Assembly (NCBI GenBank): GCA_017857255.1
Contig: JAFMDL010000017.1
Location: forward strand, 1-35,491
Origin: Puniceicoccaceae bacterium
GTDB lineage: Bacteria; Verrucomicrobiota; Verrucomicrobiia; Opitutales; Coraliomargaritaceae
Direction: 5' to 3'
DNA length: 35,491 nt
Numbering within the stretch: the first letter of the stretch is position 1; each line of letters starts with the position of its first letter. A program made the translations under genes and the position numbers. Shown here one piece after another: positions 23,588-32,289 of the stretch. Below the pieces are notes generated by a model, which worked only from the letters and a program-made list of their open reading frames with translations, was not told the origin of the DNA and searched no databases.

Positions 23588-26212
23588 TTAGTTCCAAATT
23601 TTCCACCACGGGGATTCTGAGAAATCGAGGTCGAGGGTTTCACCATCGTATTCAATATGGATTTTTCCGCTGCCGTATTCCGATCGGATAAACGGGCTGT
23701 TGAAGGTCAGCGGATATTCATAATTGATGTATTCACCGCCCACTCGGGGGATTTCCATACTGCCGGCGTTGAAGACCATTTCCGGTGCATCCTTTCCGGG
23801 GGGCGTGTAAACCAGCTCATCATACTCCTGGACCACAGTATTGTAGAGCTCCAGCCGCGCGTTCTTAACCGCCTGTATGAAGCTGCTGAAACTGCCGTAG
23901 CCTTCTTTGTCGCCGCTTTGGATGATGACCGGCGTGAAGTCATCATTCAGCAGGAGGATGCTCTTATCTTCATTCCATGAATAACACTGCTCGTTCATTT
24001 TAACGGTCGCATCATCGTGTGGTCGTTGGAACGTGCCATTTCCGGGGCGGATCTTGTCCATCTTTGCTTTCTCAAACTCAACGTCACGCAGCACCGGACG
24101 CACTCCGGCATAGACCGCACCTTTTTTAAAGAAGATCCAGCCCGCATCTTCTTTGACCGTCTCCCAGGCCGTGCCGACATAGACGCCCTGACGGCTCTCG
24201 GTGTATTTCACCGGAAACCAGTCAGGGTCAATTTTGAGATAATTGTCCGTTCTCTGGAAGATCAGCGTATTTTCATGCTGCGCTGTTTTATACATCACTT
24301 CCATCGTGATGGCTCCCACCTTGTTGGAAGTGATCATTGGGTTTGCGGGAGGGACACCGATACCGACGGGAACAATGCGCGCCTCCGCATCGGAGGTCAC
24401 TGTCATGCCATGCCAGCGACCAGAGCAGCTTAAATGTGAATGCACCGCCAGAGGGTAGTCCATCTGGGTGCCGAGGGTGTATTGCGGGGTGACGTAAACG
24501 TATTTCAGCAAGCGCGAATTCGGTTCAATCACTAGGCTTCTTTCAGTTCCGGCAGGGCGGGGGAGCTTATTGACGTCTTCGCCAATCCCTCTGCTTTGAT
24601 AGACAAAGTTGCCCATGCCTTCGCGGTCGAGCGCCATTTTCCAGACCACCTTGGGCAGTTTGTAGCTGCTCAGTTCGTTCCAATAGCCCCAGACGCCGTG
24701 CGTGCCCATACTGCCCATTTTTACGCTGATCATGCCCGCATTGGAATCCCAGTTGGTCGGATTTGCATGTTGTCTGGTCTTGGGACCGCCGAGAATGCCG
24801 CTTGGAGCTGCCTGCACCCATGCCGCCCAATACAGGTCTGCAAAATCAGTCAGCAGTTTGCTCAACTCGTCATCGCCACCGTAGGATCGCAACAACTCAA
24901 TCATATTCCAGGTGTGCTTGCTGTAGCCTGGGGCAAAGTTTTCTACAAAAAATCCATGTCGTGCGCGTGCCGGAAAATACTCCTTGAAATATTCAAGCCA
25001 AGCCTCGTAGTGATCTTTTACGGTATATTCCTTGCCGTCCTTAAGGTTGGCTCTGCCGCCGCTCGCATGCACACGACTTTCTTCTGCAGAAGCGCCCTGA
25101 TAGCCTGCATGTCCATAAAAATAGCCACCACCAAAACCGTAGTCGGGGTAGATGCGGTCTTTATAGTCGGGCTCATCCATGAAGATGCGTGAGGAGACCA
25201 AGCAGGAGGTCTTAGCGCTCAGGTCATGGTTCTCACTGCCGTCGAGATACCAGGTGGACTGACGCGCCCAGTGGATATCGTTCTTCACATAAGTGCGTTC
25301 CCAAAGCACTTCCAAGAGCCTTTTTTCAGTCGCTGCGCGCATGCGGCCTTTGAATTCTCCTGCCCGATTCGAGAAGGTGTAGTAGAGCCGGCATAGCATT
25401 GCGTTCTCAAACAGACCCCAGTGGTGCTGGGCCAATGATTTGTCCAGACCCTCGTTAAGGATTTTGTCTGCTTGTTCGAGATCTTTGTTTAAATACAGCA
25501 GGGCAAAGGCCTTCATCAAAGGAAACGGGGCTTTCTTGGCGTTGATCTGCATGGATCGTTCAATGCGCTTGGCCTTGGTGGCTTCGGTTTCGCTCATGCG
25601 CTGCGCGACAGTCTTGTCGCTGATGCCGAGGAATGACTCCTCGCTAGTAAACGCGATTTTATCGAACTTGATCACGGCATCGTCGGAGAACGAACCGGCT
25701 TCAAATTGCACCAGCTTGATACGGTTTAGGTCAAAGTCAGCCGGCTTTTTGAGCGTATTCAGCGCAATCGAAAACGCGGTCCACTCGCCCTGGGTGTTGG
25801 CGCCCTTCAATGTGGTGGATGCGACGCGGTTATCTGCATCCACGACGAGCACCTTCCAGGTGTCCGCGGCTTTGGGATCCATGACCTTCATTTGAAAGCT
25901 CAGGCTGAAACTGTCATTGAGCGCAAACCAGTTGTCCCAGAGCTGCGTCATAAAGCCGAAGCGTGCGGTGTTTTTGCTCAGAGCCGGGGTATAGGTGACG
26001 CTAAAGTCGCCGCAGACCTTGTCGCTTAGATCGTAGTTGAAAGCGGGCACTTTATTGCGACCGCTCTTTTGGGCAAAGGTATCAATATTGCGTTTGGCAT
26101 CGCTGGCGCCGAACAAGCGGACTTCTTCGTCCCAGTAATCGAGCGGTTTGTCGCTGGCAGCGCAGAGCGTTGCGGCGGCTGAGAGGGTGAGGTATGTCAG
26201 TAGATGTTTCAT
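23588..26212 (-). CDS. Secreted lyase-like protein A with N-terminal carbohydrate-binding-like domain
   Basis: 874 residues with a signal peptide (MKHLLTYLTLSAAATLCAA). Residues ~25-190 look like a beta-sandwich carbohydrate-binding module: FSLSFQMKVMDPKAADTWKV and VIKFDKIAFTSEE are typical of a strand-rich module. Residues ~200-560 are helical with DGSENHD (324-330) and HYEAWLEYFKEYF. The rest is strand-rich and ends DLDFSESPWWKIWN. Shared blocks with protein B (GSENH, HY-x2-W-x5-F/Y, a VVIQ/VIIQ strand with a nearby F-x-x-AVK) show that the two are paralogues. Exact chemistry unknown; a polysaccharide lyase or glycosidase acting outside the cytoplasm is likely. It is the first gene of the six-gene operon ending with the GH106-like enzyme. 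Confidence 0.7.
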   Translation of the reverse strand: MKHLLTYLTLSAAATLCAASDKPLDYWDEEVRLFGASDAKRNIDTFAQKSGRNKVPAFNYDLSDKVCGDFSVTYTPALSKNTARFGFMTQLWDNWFALNDSFSLSFQMKVMDPKAADTWKVLVVDADNRVASTTLKGANTQGEWTAFSIALNTLKKPADFDLNRIKLVQFEAGSFSDDAVIKFDKIAFTSEESFLGISDKTVAQRMSETEATKAKRIERSMQINAKKAPFPLMKAFALLYLNKDLEQADKILNEGLDKSLAQHHWGLFENAMLCRLYYTFSNRAGEFKGRMRAATEKRLLEVLWERTYVKNDIHWARQSTWYLDGSENHDLSAKTSCLVSSRIFMDEPDYKDRIYPDYGFGGGYFYGHAGYQGASAEESRVHASGGRANLKDGKEYTVKDHYEAWLEYFKEYFPARARHGFFVENFAPGYSKHTWNMIELLRSYGGDDELSKLLTDFADLYWAAWVQAAPSGILGGPKTRQHANPTNWDSNAGMISVKMGSMGTHGVWGYWNELSSYKLPKVVWKMALDREGMGNFVYQSRGIGEDVNKLPRPAGTERSLVIEPNSRLLKYVYVTPQYTLGTQMDYPLAVHSHLSCSGRWHGMTVTSDAEARIVPVGIGVPPANPMITSNKVGAITMEVMYKTAQHENTLIFQRTDNYLKIDPDWFPVKYTESRQGVYVGTAWETVKEDAGWIFFKKGAVYAGVRPVLRDVEFEKAKMDKIRPGNGTFQRPHDDATVKMNEQCYSWNEDKSILLLNDDFTPVIIQSGDKEGYGSFSSFIQAVKNARLELYNTVVQEYDELVYTPPGKDAPEMVFNAGSMEIPRVGGEYINYEYPLTFNSPFIRSEYGSGKIHIEYDGETLDLDFSESPWWKIWN

Positions 26213-26262
26213 GTGTGTTCTTTGGATGTTTTGAAAATGGTGGTGAAGTTAGTGGTAAATAA

Positions 26263-26445
26263 CTCCTTCCCTACCAAGGGAAGGTGGATCGCGACTTGTC
26301 CGCCGTAGCTCGAAGAGCGAAGGAGGAAGCGAGACGGAAGGGTTCTCTGCCGAGCCTGAGCGTTATGTAGTAGCATGGCGCAAATGATAGTGAAAAACCC
26401 CTCCGTCCCCGCAGACGGGGCCACCTCCCCTTGGCAGGGGAGGAG
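26263..26445. repeat. MITE-like palindromic repeat with 25-base inverted ends
   Basis: The 25 bases at 26263-26287 match the reverse complement of 26421-26445 at 22 positions. Each end is itself a perfect 8-pair hairpin (26265-26272/26277-26284 and 26424-26431/26436-26443). An inner pair, 26333-26344 with 26396-26407, extends the palindrome. No transposase lies inside. A 91-codon frame across it (26209-26484) has no protein signature and is not called. The remainder of the gap 26446-26614 shows nothing definite. Confidence 0.65.
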
Positions 26446-26614
26446 CTTTATTGAAGGATTCGTGGCGTAAATTAGAAGATACAAATATGTGTATAAAGAT
26501 ATGCTGTTGTTAAAGTAGTGCGGTGTGAACGTTTTCGTGGGGGGCGCGTATTTGCTATGTGATTTACGTTAGTCACACGTCGTGGTTCATTGCTTAGCTA
26601 CGTCGCCGCATTCG

Positions 26615-27418
26615 TTATTTCGTGCGCTCGTTCATCCTTTCAAGTGTGGGTTTCATCGCGCTGCACCAGAGTGCATAGCCTGTTGCATTGGGATGCAGCA
26701 GGTCGGGCATTACCGTTATGGGCAGGGCGCTGTTATCGTTTAAAAAGGCCTGGTTGATGTTCAGATAAACAATGTGCTCGCCGTCGGCCATGCTTTCGAG
26801 CTTCCGGTTGATCTGATCGATTTTTTCCCATTGCGGATTCATCGCGGCTTCGGTGAGTCCACTTTTGAGCTCGATCCGTTGATCACGCGAACCGCGCGGG
26901 AAAATGCCCAGTAGCAGGATCTTTGTTTCCGGTAGTTTTGCTTGAAGTAACTGAACGATGGCCTCCACGCCTCCCGCGATTTCCTCGATCGTATATTCGT
27001 CGTTGTTGGAGTTATTGGTGCCGGCCATGACAATCGCCACCTGCGGTGTGATCTTGTCCATCTTATGGTTTGTTAGCCGCCAGAGGATGTTTTCTGTTTT
27101 GTCAGCCGGATGGCCGAGGTTGACTACCTGTTGGCCGGCAAAGCATTGCTTGAGCAGTTCCGGGTGCCGTTTCCAGCCGTGGGTGATAGAGTCGCCCACC
27201 AGTAGAATGTCCACGCGTCCCTTTTGCAGACGTGCCTCCCGTTTTGCGTGGTCGTTCTGCCAGCGCTCACTGCGTGCGGCAGGCCGCACGGCCGGGTTGT
27301 CTGATTGTTCCAGCGCCAATGGGGCTGCGTTCAGCGCGGGAGCCCCATGGCTGAAGAACGTGCTAAGCGCCGCAAAGGCCAGGATTAAAGAATGTGTTGG
27401 TATGTTGAGCAATTTCAC
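26615..27418 (-). CDS. SGNH/GDSL hydrolase, copy 2
   Basis: 267 residues with an N-terminal signal peptide (hydrophobic LILAFAALSTFFSHGAPA, cleavage near 25-32). Catalytic blocks match copy 1 at the same residue numbers: GDSITHG (Ser77), GTNNSNND (Asn135) and DLLHPN (Asp239, His242). The two proteins are about three quarters identical by eye from residue 41 on, while their signal peptides differ. This points to a duplication followed by replacement or divergence of the secretion signal. It stands upstream of lyase-like protein A, separated by 402 bases holding the MITE-like repeat, so it may be a separate transcript. It probably serves as a second sugar esterase of different location or specificity. 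Confidence 0.88.
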   Translation of the reverse strand: MKLLNIPTHSLILAFAALSTFFSHGAPALNAAPLALEQSDNPAVRPAARSERWQNDHAKREARLQKGRVDILLVGDSITHGWKRHPELLKQCFAGQQVVNLGHPADKTENILWRLTNHKMDKITPQVAIVMAGTNNSNNDEYTIEEIAGGVEAIVQLLQAKLPETKILLLGIFPRGSRDQRIELKSGLTEAAMNPQWEKIDQINRKLESMADGEHIVYLNINQAFLNDNSALPITVMPDLLHPNATGYALWCSAMKPTLERMNERTK

Positions 27419-27461
27419 TGGGTGGATTAATCGTGAACAGTAACGGAGTGTAGTGATGCGA

Positions 27462-28277
27462 CTAGAAGGAGGCAGGTGCTTGGGACGAAGTGGATGAATC
27501 GACGTTTACCATCAGTGGTATGACTTTGATATTCGGTGTTTCGCCATTTGCTGAAGTCCCTTCACTGGCAAAAAAGACGATACGTTGCCCTTTTCGAACC
27601 CCAAAGCTGGTGGAATATACCAGTTTATCCTCAGGTTCGGTGACGGCGATCATGAGTGGTGAAACTCGATCTGTGGAAGTCAGTTCCCAGATCGCCTGTT
27701 TTCGGGGCGGAACCTGCTTAATGGTGTCAAAGGCTTTGACCACTAGAGGGATGGGGCTCAAGTTGTAGAACTGAACGTTGCGTGTATCCGTTTTTGTGAG
27801 CGAATCGTCCATCGGGATGATTCGGTTCGGCTTGCCTTGTTCTCCACCAATAAAAATAAGAAGCACTTTTTTCATGCCTTCGGGGATGCGGACCTGCGCG
27901 AAGGGGATCAGTGCTTCCTCTTGTTTGGGAGACGATTGAGTCGCAGGTGTAGGTGTTGCCGAGTTGGAGTCATCATCAAATTCCTGAGATTGATCTGCAA
28001 AGTATGCTGCTGATTCTGCGTCACCGCGATCCACCACCATGTTTTCGTCTTTAAAAAACTGTAGCGTCCTGGTTCCACTATAGGTCTTGGGCTTTGAGAA
28101 GCTTGCCGGGAAAACTGTGTAGGTATCGCTTTTCAATTTTACGCCGAAATAACCGTTCCACCCTAAGGTTCGGTATTCTATTCGAATGATGTCCTCTTCC
28201 TCTTGTTGTGCCGCAATGGGAAGCGTAGTGATGAGGAGGAGCGCAAAAAAATAAGGATGTAATAATCGATTTTTCAT
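27462..28277 (-). CDS. Hypothetical secreted protein downstream of the Verru_Chthon A-like gene
   Basis: 271 residues with a signal peptide (MKNRLLHPYFFALLLITTLPIAAQ). No known domain is recognised. The N-terminal part reads as a beta-rich region (YRTLGWNGYFGVKLKSDTYT), followed by a Ser/Thr/Pro/Gln-rich linker at about 105-120 and a second strand-rich domain with VRIPEGMKKVLLIFIGG and FYNLSPIPLVVKAFD. It starts 25 bases after the stop of the 1190-residue pilin-like protein, in the same direction, so they probably share a transcript. A partner in assembly or in the cell envelope is the most that can be inferred. Confidence 0.72.
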   Translation of the reverse strand: MKNRLLHPYFFALLLITTLPIAAQQEEEDIIRIEYRTLGWNGYFGVKLKSDTYTVFPASFSKPKTYSGTRTLQFFKDENMVVDRGDAESAAYFADQSQEFDDDSNSATPTPATQSSPKQEEALIPFAQVRIPEGMKKVLLIFIGGEQGKPNRIIPMDDSLTKTDTRNVQFYNLSPIPLVVKAFDTIKQVPPRKQAIWELTSTDRVSPLMIAVTEPEDKLVYSTSFGVRKGQRIVFFASEGTSANGETPNIKVIPLMVNVDSSTSSQAPASF

Positions 28278-28302
28278 GAAAAGACGTAGGATGGGGGAGG
28301 AC

Positions 28303-31300
28303 TTAGAGCCAGCGGATGTTGGTGATTTTGTATCTACGTCCGAACTGTTGGTTTACAGCGTTGAGCGTGCCATTTTCATAGCTTTTAGAATCATTGTTAA
28401 ATCGATACTGTTCATCTTCCGGTGTGTTGGAATTGGCGTCAATGTAATCATAGACTCTTTGGACCGTTGCTTCGCAGAGCGCATGGGCGATGACTTTATC
28501 TGAAGTCGGGTCCAGCGTCTCACCGTAGGCGCGGATAGTGAAGGTGTCGCCGCGGGCACTGACGAATGGTGCGATTCGCTGTAAGAGATCAGCTTGCGTG
28601 ATCCACTGGCTAATGGATTCGCCCCGTGATCCGTCAAAGAGTGCCTTAATGTGAGCCTCTGGGCGCACACTCCAGATCGGAAGATCCTCTTCTTCGGTGA
28701 AGCTATCCAGCTTTTGGTCGTCGTTTAATGTGGTTTTGTTTAGAGCCGCCTCCAATGTCCCATAGAGTCCGTTTTCTGTGTTTCCGGGTTCAAGCTTACG
28801 ATTTACAAAATCGGCGAGAGATAGGAAGGGGCCGCGATCCTTGATTTCGGCTACGATCGTCGCAGCCAAGCTATTGATTTCTGCTTCGGTCAGTTGTCGG
28901 AAGCCGTTGATCAATGCCTCATTGTCTGTTCCCGAGTTGGCAGTGGGGAATACAGACCGGCTGACAGGAGAGTCGAGTGTCGTCGATGTATCGCCGGTAA
29001 CTGGGTCAAAAACTAGCCCGTTGGCTCCGGCGAGGATTGCTTTCCAGGCGGATTTTTGGGTGCTGTTAATGTTGAATGCGCCGTCGACGTAGAGCTCGCT
29101 TGCTGCGGTGGTCGGATTATTGATCCGAGTGGTGGTAGCAACCGGGGAGAATGCATAACGATTCTGAAGTGGAGGCCCATCCCATTTTGAGAGGTCCGCC
29201 TGATTGATGTCCGCTTGCATGCCGCTAAAGAAGAATCCATCCCAGAGGGCGTTGTTGACCAGAAAGGCTTGGTCGACAGGAAGAAAGGAGTTATCCACAG
29301 GTGATTCCTGCTGAAAGTCGGTTTCCATGACGATTCGTCCTGTGTCACCGATTTTCATCTCTGCCACACCATTGCCGACACTGTAGGGTTGGGACGAGGT
29401 GATCTGTGAAATCTGGAAATGCTGTAGCTGGCCAAGCGACAGCAGGCCGATGCTGTCGGAGGGAAGGTCATAGAAATTGGTCTGAGTGAGTCCGTCTGAT
29501 GTTGTGTTGCCCGTCCCCCAGTAGGCATTGGTGCCAAAGGTCTCCATCTTTGCCAGACGGTCGTCCAGATACTTATAGGCCCCACCAAGTTCATAAACGG
29601 CATACATGGCGGCTGCGCCGTATAGGCCGTTTGGAGCTTTTTCAGTCAGATCCGAGGCTACGGGTGCGTGTAGCGGTGCGCGGAAATTATACCCCCGGAG
29701 CCATTTATGATCCAGTCGATAGCCGAAGGCGGTGGTGCCATGCTTCCCCGTGGGCCAGTTATTAAGCGGATAATCGAAACCGCCATTCAAGACGACATCA
29801 AAGGTAATTGGCATGTGTTTGCTATTACTCGAGTAATCGTAAAGCGATTTGTCGTAAGAGTTTCCAATGCCCCAGTTCCCTATTGTGGCAGTGCTGCGGC
29901 CGTGATGATATTTTGCGACTGCATTGGGATTTGCGCACTCGATGCCTTGAGCCAAGTGATAAAAATCTTCTTCGTCGCTAGGTTCGGGGGTATCGCTGAT
30001 CCCAATCGCCACTTTGAAGGGTAATATCCTGACGATTCGATCTGATTCGGTTTTAGGATCAGACACAGTTTCCAAGCCACCGGAAACGATTGGGAAAGTG
30101 AGCCAATAGGCAGTAACGGCTTGTGTTTGCTCCAGGTTGGACCACGAGACGGGTGCCCGGACAATATTACCACTTTCATCTTTATGCGTGAGCTTCGAAT
30201 AGAAGGTGCCGGTATCCAGGGCGCCTGGTAGCAGTTTATTCTCTCCATTGTAGGGGGCACCGTCGTCCTCGATGCCCAGAGAAAGGACTTCGCCCGGCAA
30301 CAGGGTGGTATTGGGGAGCCGGAATCGGAAGCCATTATATTCGACACCATTTGAATCAGTGTAGTGGTGTAAGTCGGAATTTTCGAAAAAATCCGAGCTA
30401 AATGTTGTCATCTTCCGGCCCGGTTTCGGATTGGGACTGCGATCGTAACCCTTGTGAGCTGCGAGAGTCATCGTTGCGCCGTTCTTATTCGCCTCATCGT
30501 ACTCTTCGACGAAGAGGTGTGCATACATTGAGTCGTCAATCTGTAACGGCACATTGTATGGGTTAACGATGGCAATTTTCGTTTCGAGGTAGAAGTGTAA
30601 GAGGTCGCCGCTCGTTTTATCGTTCTCCAGCACCGGGACAATCCGCACCGTGTAGCGAGTGATTAAAGGGTAGAACCCATGCTCCGTCTTGCTGTGTTTG
30701 CGAGCAATCACCCCGCTTCCGTCAGGATCTGAAGTGGTCGCCGCGTAGGATTGTAACTGCTCCCATGTCGGTGCCTCAGGGGCGGAGAAGTTTGCAGTCG
30801 AAGGCGGGTATTTGACCAAGCGGCTGGCACCGTCTTGCGTGTAGGACGGTATCTCCTGATTTAGGGCGTTATCGAGGGGGTTCTGCCGCAATAGCGAGCT
30901 AAGGTCAATCCGGAGCCCGCTCGTGTAGGTGTTCGTCAGTAGGCCAAGGGCTGTGGTCGTCAAGGCGTGTGCGTTGCGTCGCACCGCAGGCAGTACGTTG
31001 GCGCTGTTGTTCAACGCTAACGGGAGATCTTCGGGGGAGAGTAAGAAGTCGAGCCTGCTTTGAGTGCCATTTTGTGGTATCTCTGCAAACGCGGCAGTGT
31101 CCATCAATTCGATTGCGCTGCGCTGGTTCGTCGCGAAACGGCCGCGCGAAAGGCTTTCGGCGGATGAGCCTTGTGAATTCGAGCTGTAGGCATCGATCCG
31201 CGCTTTGCTGTTTTCGTCGCTGACCCAGTAGGCGTATTTCCCAGCGTTTGCGCTGCCTGCATTGATCGGCATTTTTTCGACAAGCACTTGAGTGGCGAGT

Positions 31301-31875
31301 TGCTCGGGGTCGGAGCTGTCGAAATCCGCTCCATAGATGAGAACTTCATCCTTGGCTGTGATCGTGGCGTCGCGGTCTGTTATGTTGTCTTGATTGCCGG
31401 AGACCAACCAACCGAGGAAGCGGTTGTCGCTGTCATCGACGCGGCGTGCACCATAGTTGTAATAGGTATCAGCCGTGTTGAGGCGATCATTCAGGTGGGG
31501 GAGGCCGGGATCCGAGTCCCACACGCCGACCCAATTCGGGTGTGTGACACGATCAGTGATTCCGGAATCGGGTCCAGTGGGCGTGGGGTCTAGGATTGCT
31601 GCCGCCGCAGTGATCCGTTGATCAGAGCCGCTGAGCTTTTGTAGGTCGCCCAGCGCTAGCTTCAGCCCCAGTAGGGCGTTTTGCTGCGCCTCTAGTTTGT
31701 CTTTTTGCAGGCTGGCTGTCTTGATCTCCACTTGCGTCAATGTGGTGATCGATAAGAGCAGCAGCAGGACGAATGCCATTAAAGACAGCGCGATGATCAG
31801 TGCAAAGCCGCCGTTCGCTTGGCCGTCCCGGCGCGACTTTGCTGCTGTGGTTTTATGATGGAGTGGATGGTTCAT
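28303..31875 (-). CDS. Verru_Chthon cassette protein A-like surface protein with pilin-type N-terminus
   Basis: 1190 residues. A positively charged start is followed by GGFALIIALSLMAFVLLLLL and then ITTLTQVEIKTASLQ, a membrane anchor like a type IV pilin/prepilin helix. The next segment, QQNALLGLKLALGDLQKLSG followed by SDQRITA, is the hallmark of 'Verru_Chthon cassette protein A' proteins, known mainly from Verrucomicrobia. The remaining ~1100 residues are strand-rich with many Asp/Asn-containing loops. In the described cassettes protein A is accompanied by pilin-like partners B, C and D; none are visible here, only an unknown secreted protein downstream. A role in a secretion- or pilus-like surface machine is likely but undefined. 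Confidence 0.8.
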   Translation of the reverse strand: MNHPLHHKTTAAKSRRDGQANGGFALIIALSLMAFVLLLLLSITTLTQVEIKTASLQKDKLEAQQNALLGLKLALGDLQKLSGSDQRITAAAAILDPTPTGPDSGITDRVTHPNWVGVWDSDPGLPHLNDRLNTADTYYNYGARRVDDSDNRFLGWLVSGNQDNITDRDATITAKDEVLIYGADFDSSDPEQLATQVLVEKMPINAGSANAGKYAYWVSDENSKARIDAYSSNSQGSSAESLSRGRFATNQRSAIELMDTAAFAEIPQNGTQSRLDFLLSPEDLPLALNNSANVLPAVRRNAHALTTTALGLLTNTYTSGLRIDLSSLLRQNPLDNALNQEIPSYTQDGASRLVKYPPSTANFSAPEAPTWEQLQSYAATTSDPDGSGVIARKHSKTEHGFYPLITRYTVRIVPVLENDKTSGDLLHFYLETKIAIVNPYNVPLQIDDSMYAHLFVEEYDEANKNGATMTLAAHKGYDRSPNPKPGRKMTTFSSDFFENSDLHHYTDSNGVEYNGFRFRLPNTTLLPGEVLSLGIEDDGAPYNGENKLLPGALDTGTFYSKLTHKDESGNIVRAPVSWSNLEQTQAVTAYWLTFPIVSGGLETVSDPKTESDRIVRILPFKVAIGISDTPEPSDEEDFYHLAQGIECANPNAVAKYHHGRSTATIGNWGIGNSYDKSLYDYSSNSKHMPITFDVVLNGGFDYPLNNWPTGKHGTTAFGYRLDHKWLRGYNFRAPLHAPVASDLTEKAPNGLYGAAAMYAVYELGGAYKYLDDRLAKMETFGTNAYWGTGNTTSDGLTQTNFYDLPSDSIGLLSLGQLQHFQISQITSSQPYSVGNGVAEMKIGDTGRIVMETDFQQESPVDNSFLPVDQAFLVNNALWDGFFFSGMQADINQADLSKWDGPPLQNRYAFSPVATTTRINNPTTAASELYVDGAFNINSTQKSAWKAILAGANGLVFDPVTGDTSTTLDSPVSRSVFPTANSGTDNEALINGFRQLTEAEINSLAATIVAEIKDRGPFLSLADFVNRKLEPGNTENGLYGTLEAALNKTTLNDDQKLDSFTEEEDLPIWSVRPEAHIKALFDGSRGESISQWITQADLLQRIAPFVSARGDTFTIRAYGETLDPTSDKVIAHALCEATVQRVYDYIDANSNTPEDEQYRFNNDSKSYENGTLNAVNQQFGRRYKITNIRWL

Positions 31876-32119
31876 TGATAAAGTAATAGAGTATTCGACT
31901 CGATTTGCGTGTGAATGGAATCTCGTTGCCCTGTCAAATGCATGGAAAGTCCGACTTTTTGCGGGTGTGTGACAGGCAGGTGGTGGGCCGCATGGAGAGC
32001 GGGGCAGGGCAGTTGGGCTGGTTGGTCGTTGAATGTTGTCGTGTTATGTGATGTAACGTTCATTGGTTGTGCTTGTTTGTTGCTGTCCTGTCAAGCGGAC
32101 TTTTCGTGGAATATAGTGC

Positions 32120-32148
32120 TTGACTTGGTTCTTCTAGTGGGGAATTAT
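32120..32148 (+). promoter_or_regulatory. Possible sigma-70 promoter for the secreted repeat protein
   Basis: TTGACT at 32120-32125 is a good -35 box. AATTAT follows after 17 bases at 32143-32148 and matches the -10 consensus at 4 of 6 positions. It lies 67 bases before the first start codon at 32215. The 414-base divergent region 31876-32289 otherwise shows no gene except the leader reading frame described separately. Confidence 0.3.
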
Positions 32149-32214
32149 TGGATGTATGTTACAAGTGGTTCTCGTTTGTGGCAGAAACTACCCTTAAGAA
32201 GACTGGAGATATAA

Positions 32215-32289
32215 ATGAAGAAAAGTTACCTATATAAAATGTCGATGGCGGGGCTCTTGTTGAGCGCTGGCGTCAAGCGGAGGCGAGCA
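32215..32289 (+). other. Remnant or alternative signal-peptide start fused in frame
   Basis: An ATG at 32215 has its own GGAG six bases upstream and encodes MKKSYLYKMSMAGLLLSAG. This is a signal-peptide start that breaks off into a basic stretch (VKRRRA) and continues in frame into a second complete signal peptide from 32290. That second start also has a strong GGAGG site. The first looks like the left-over beginning of a replaced signal sequence, or an alternative start. Confidence 0.5.

Noticed and set aside
26209-26484. Minus-strand frame of 91 codons between the lyase-like gene and SGNH copy 2
   Set aside because: It is the translation of the MITE-like inverted repeat and overlaps the start of the lyase-like gene.
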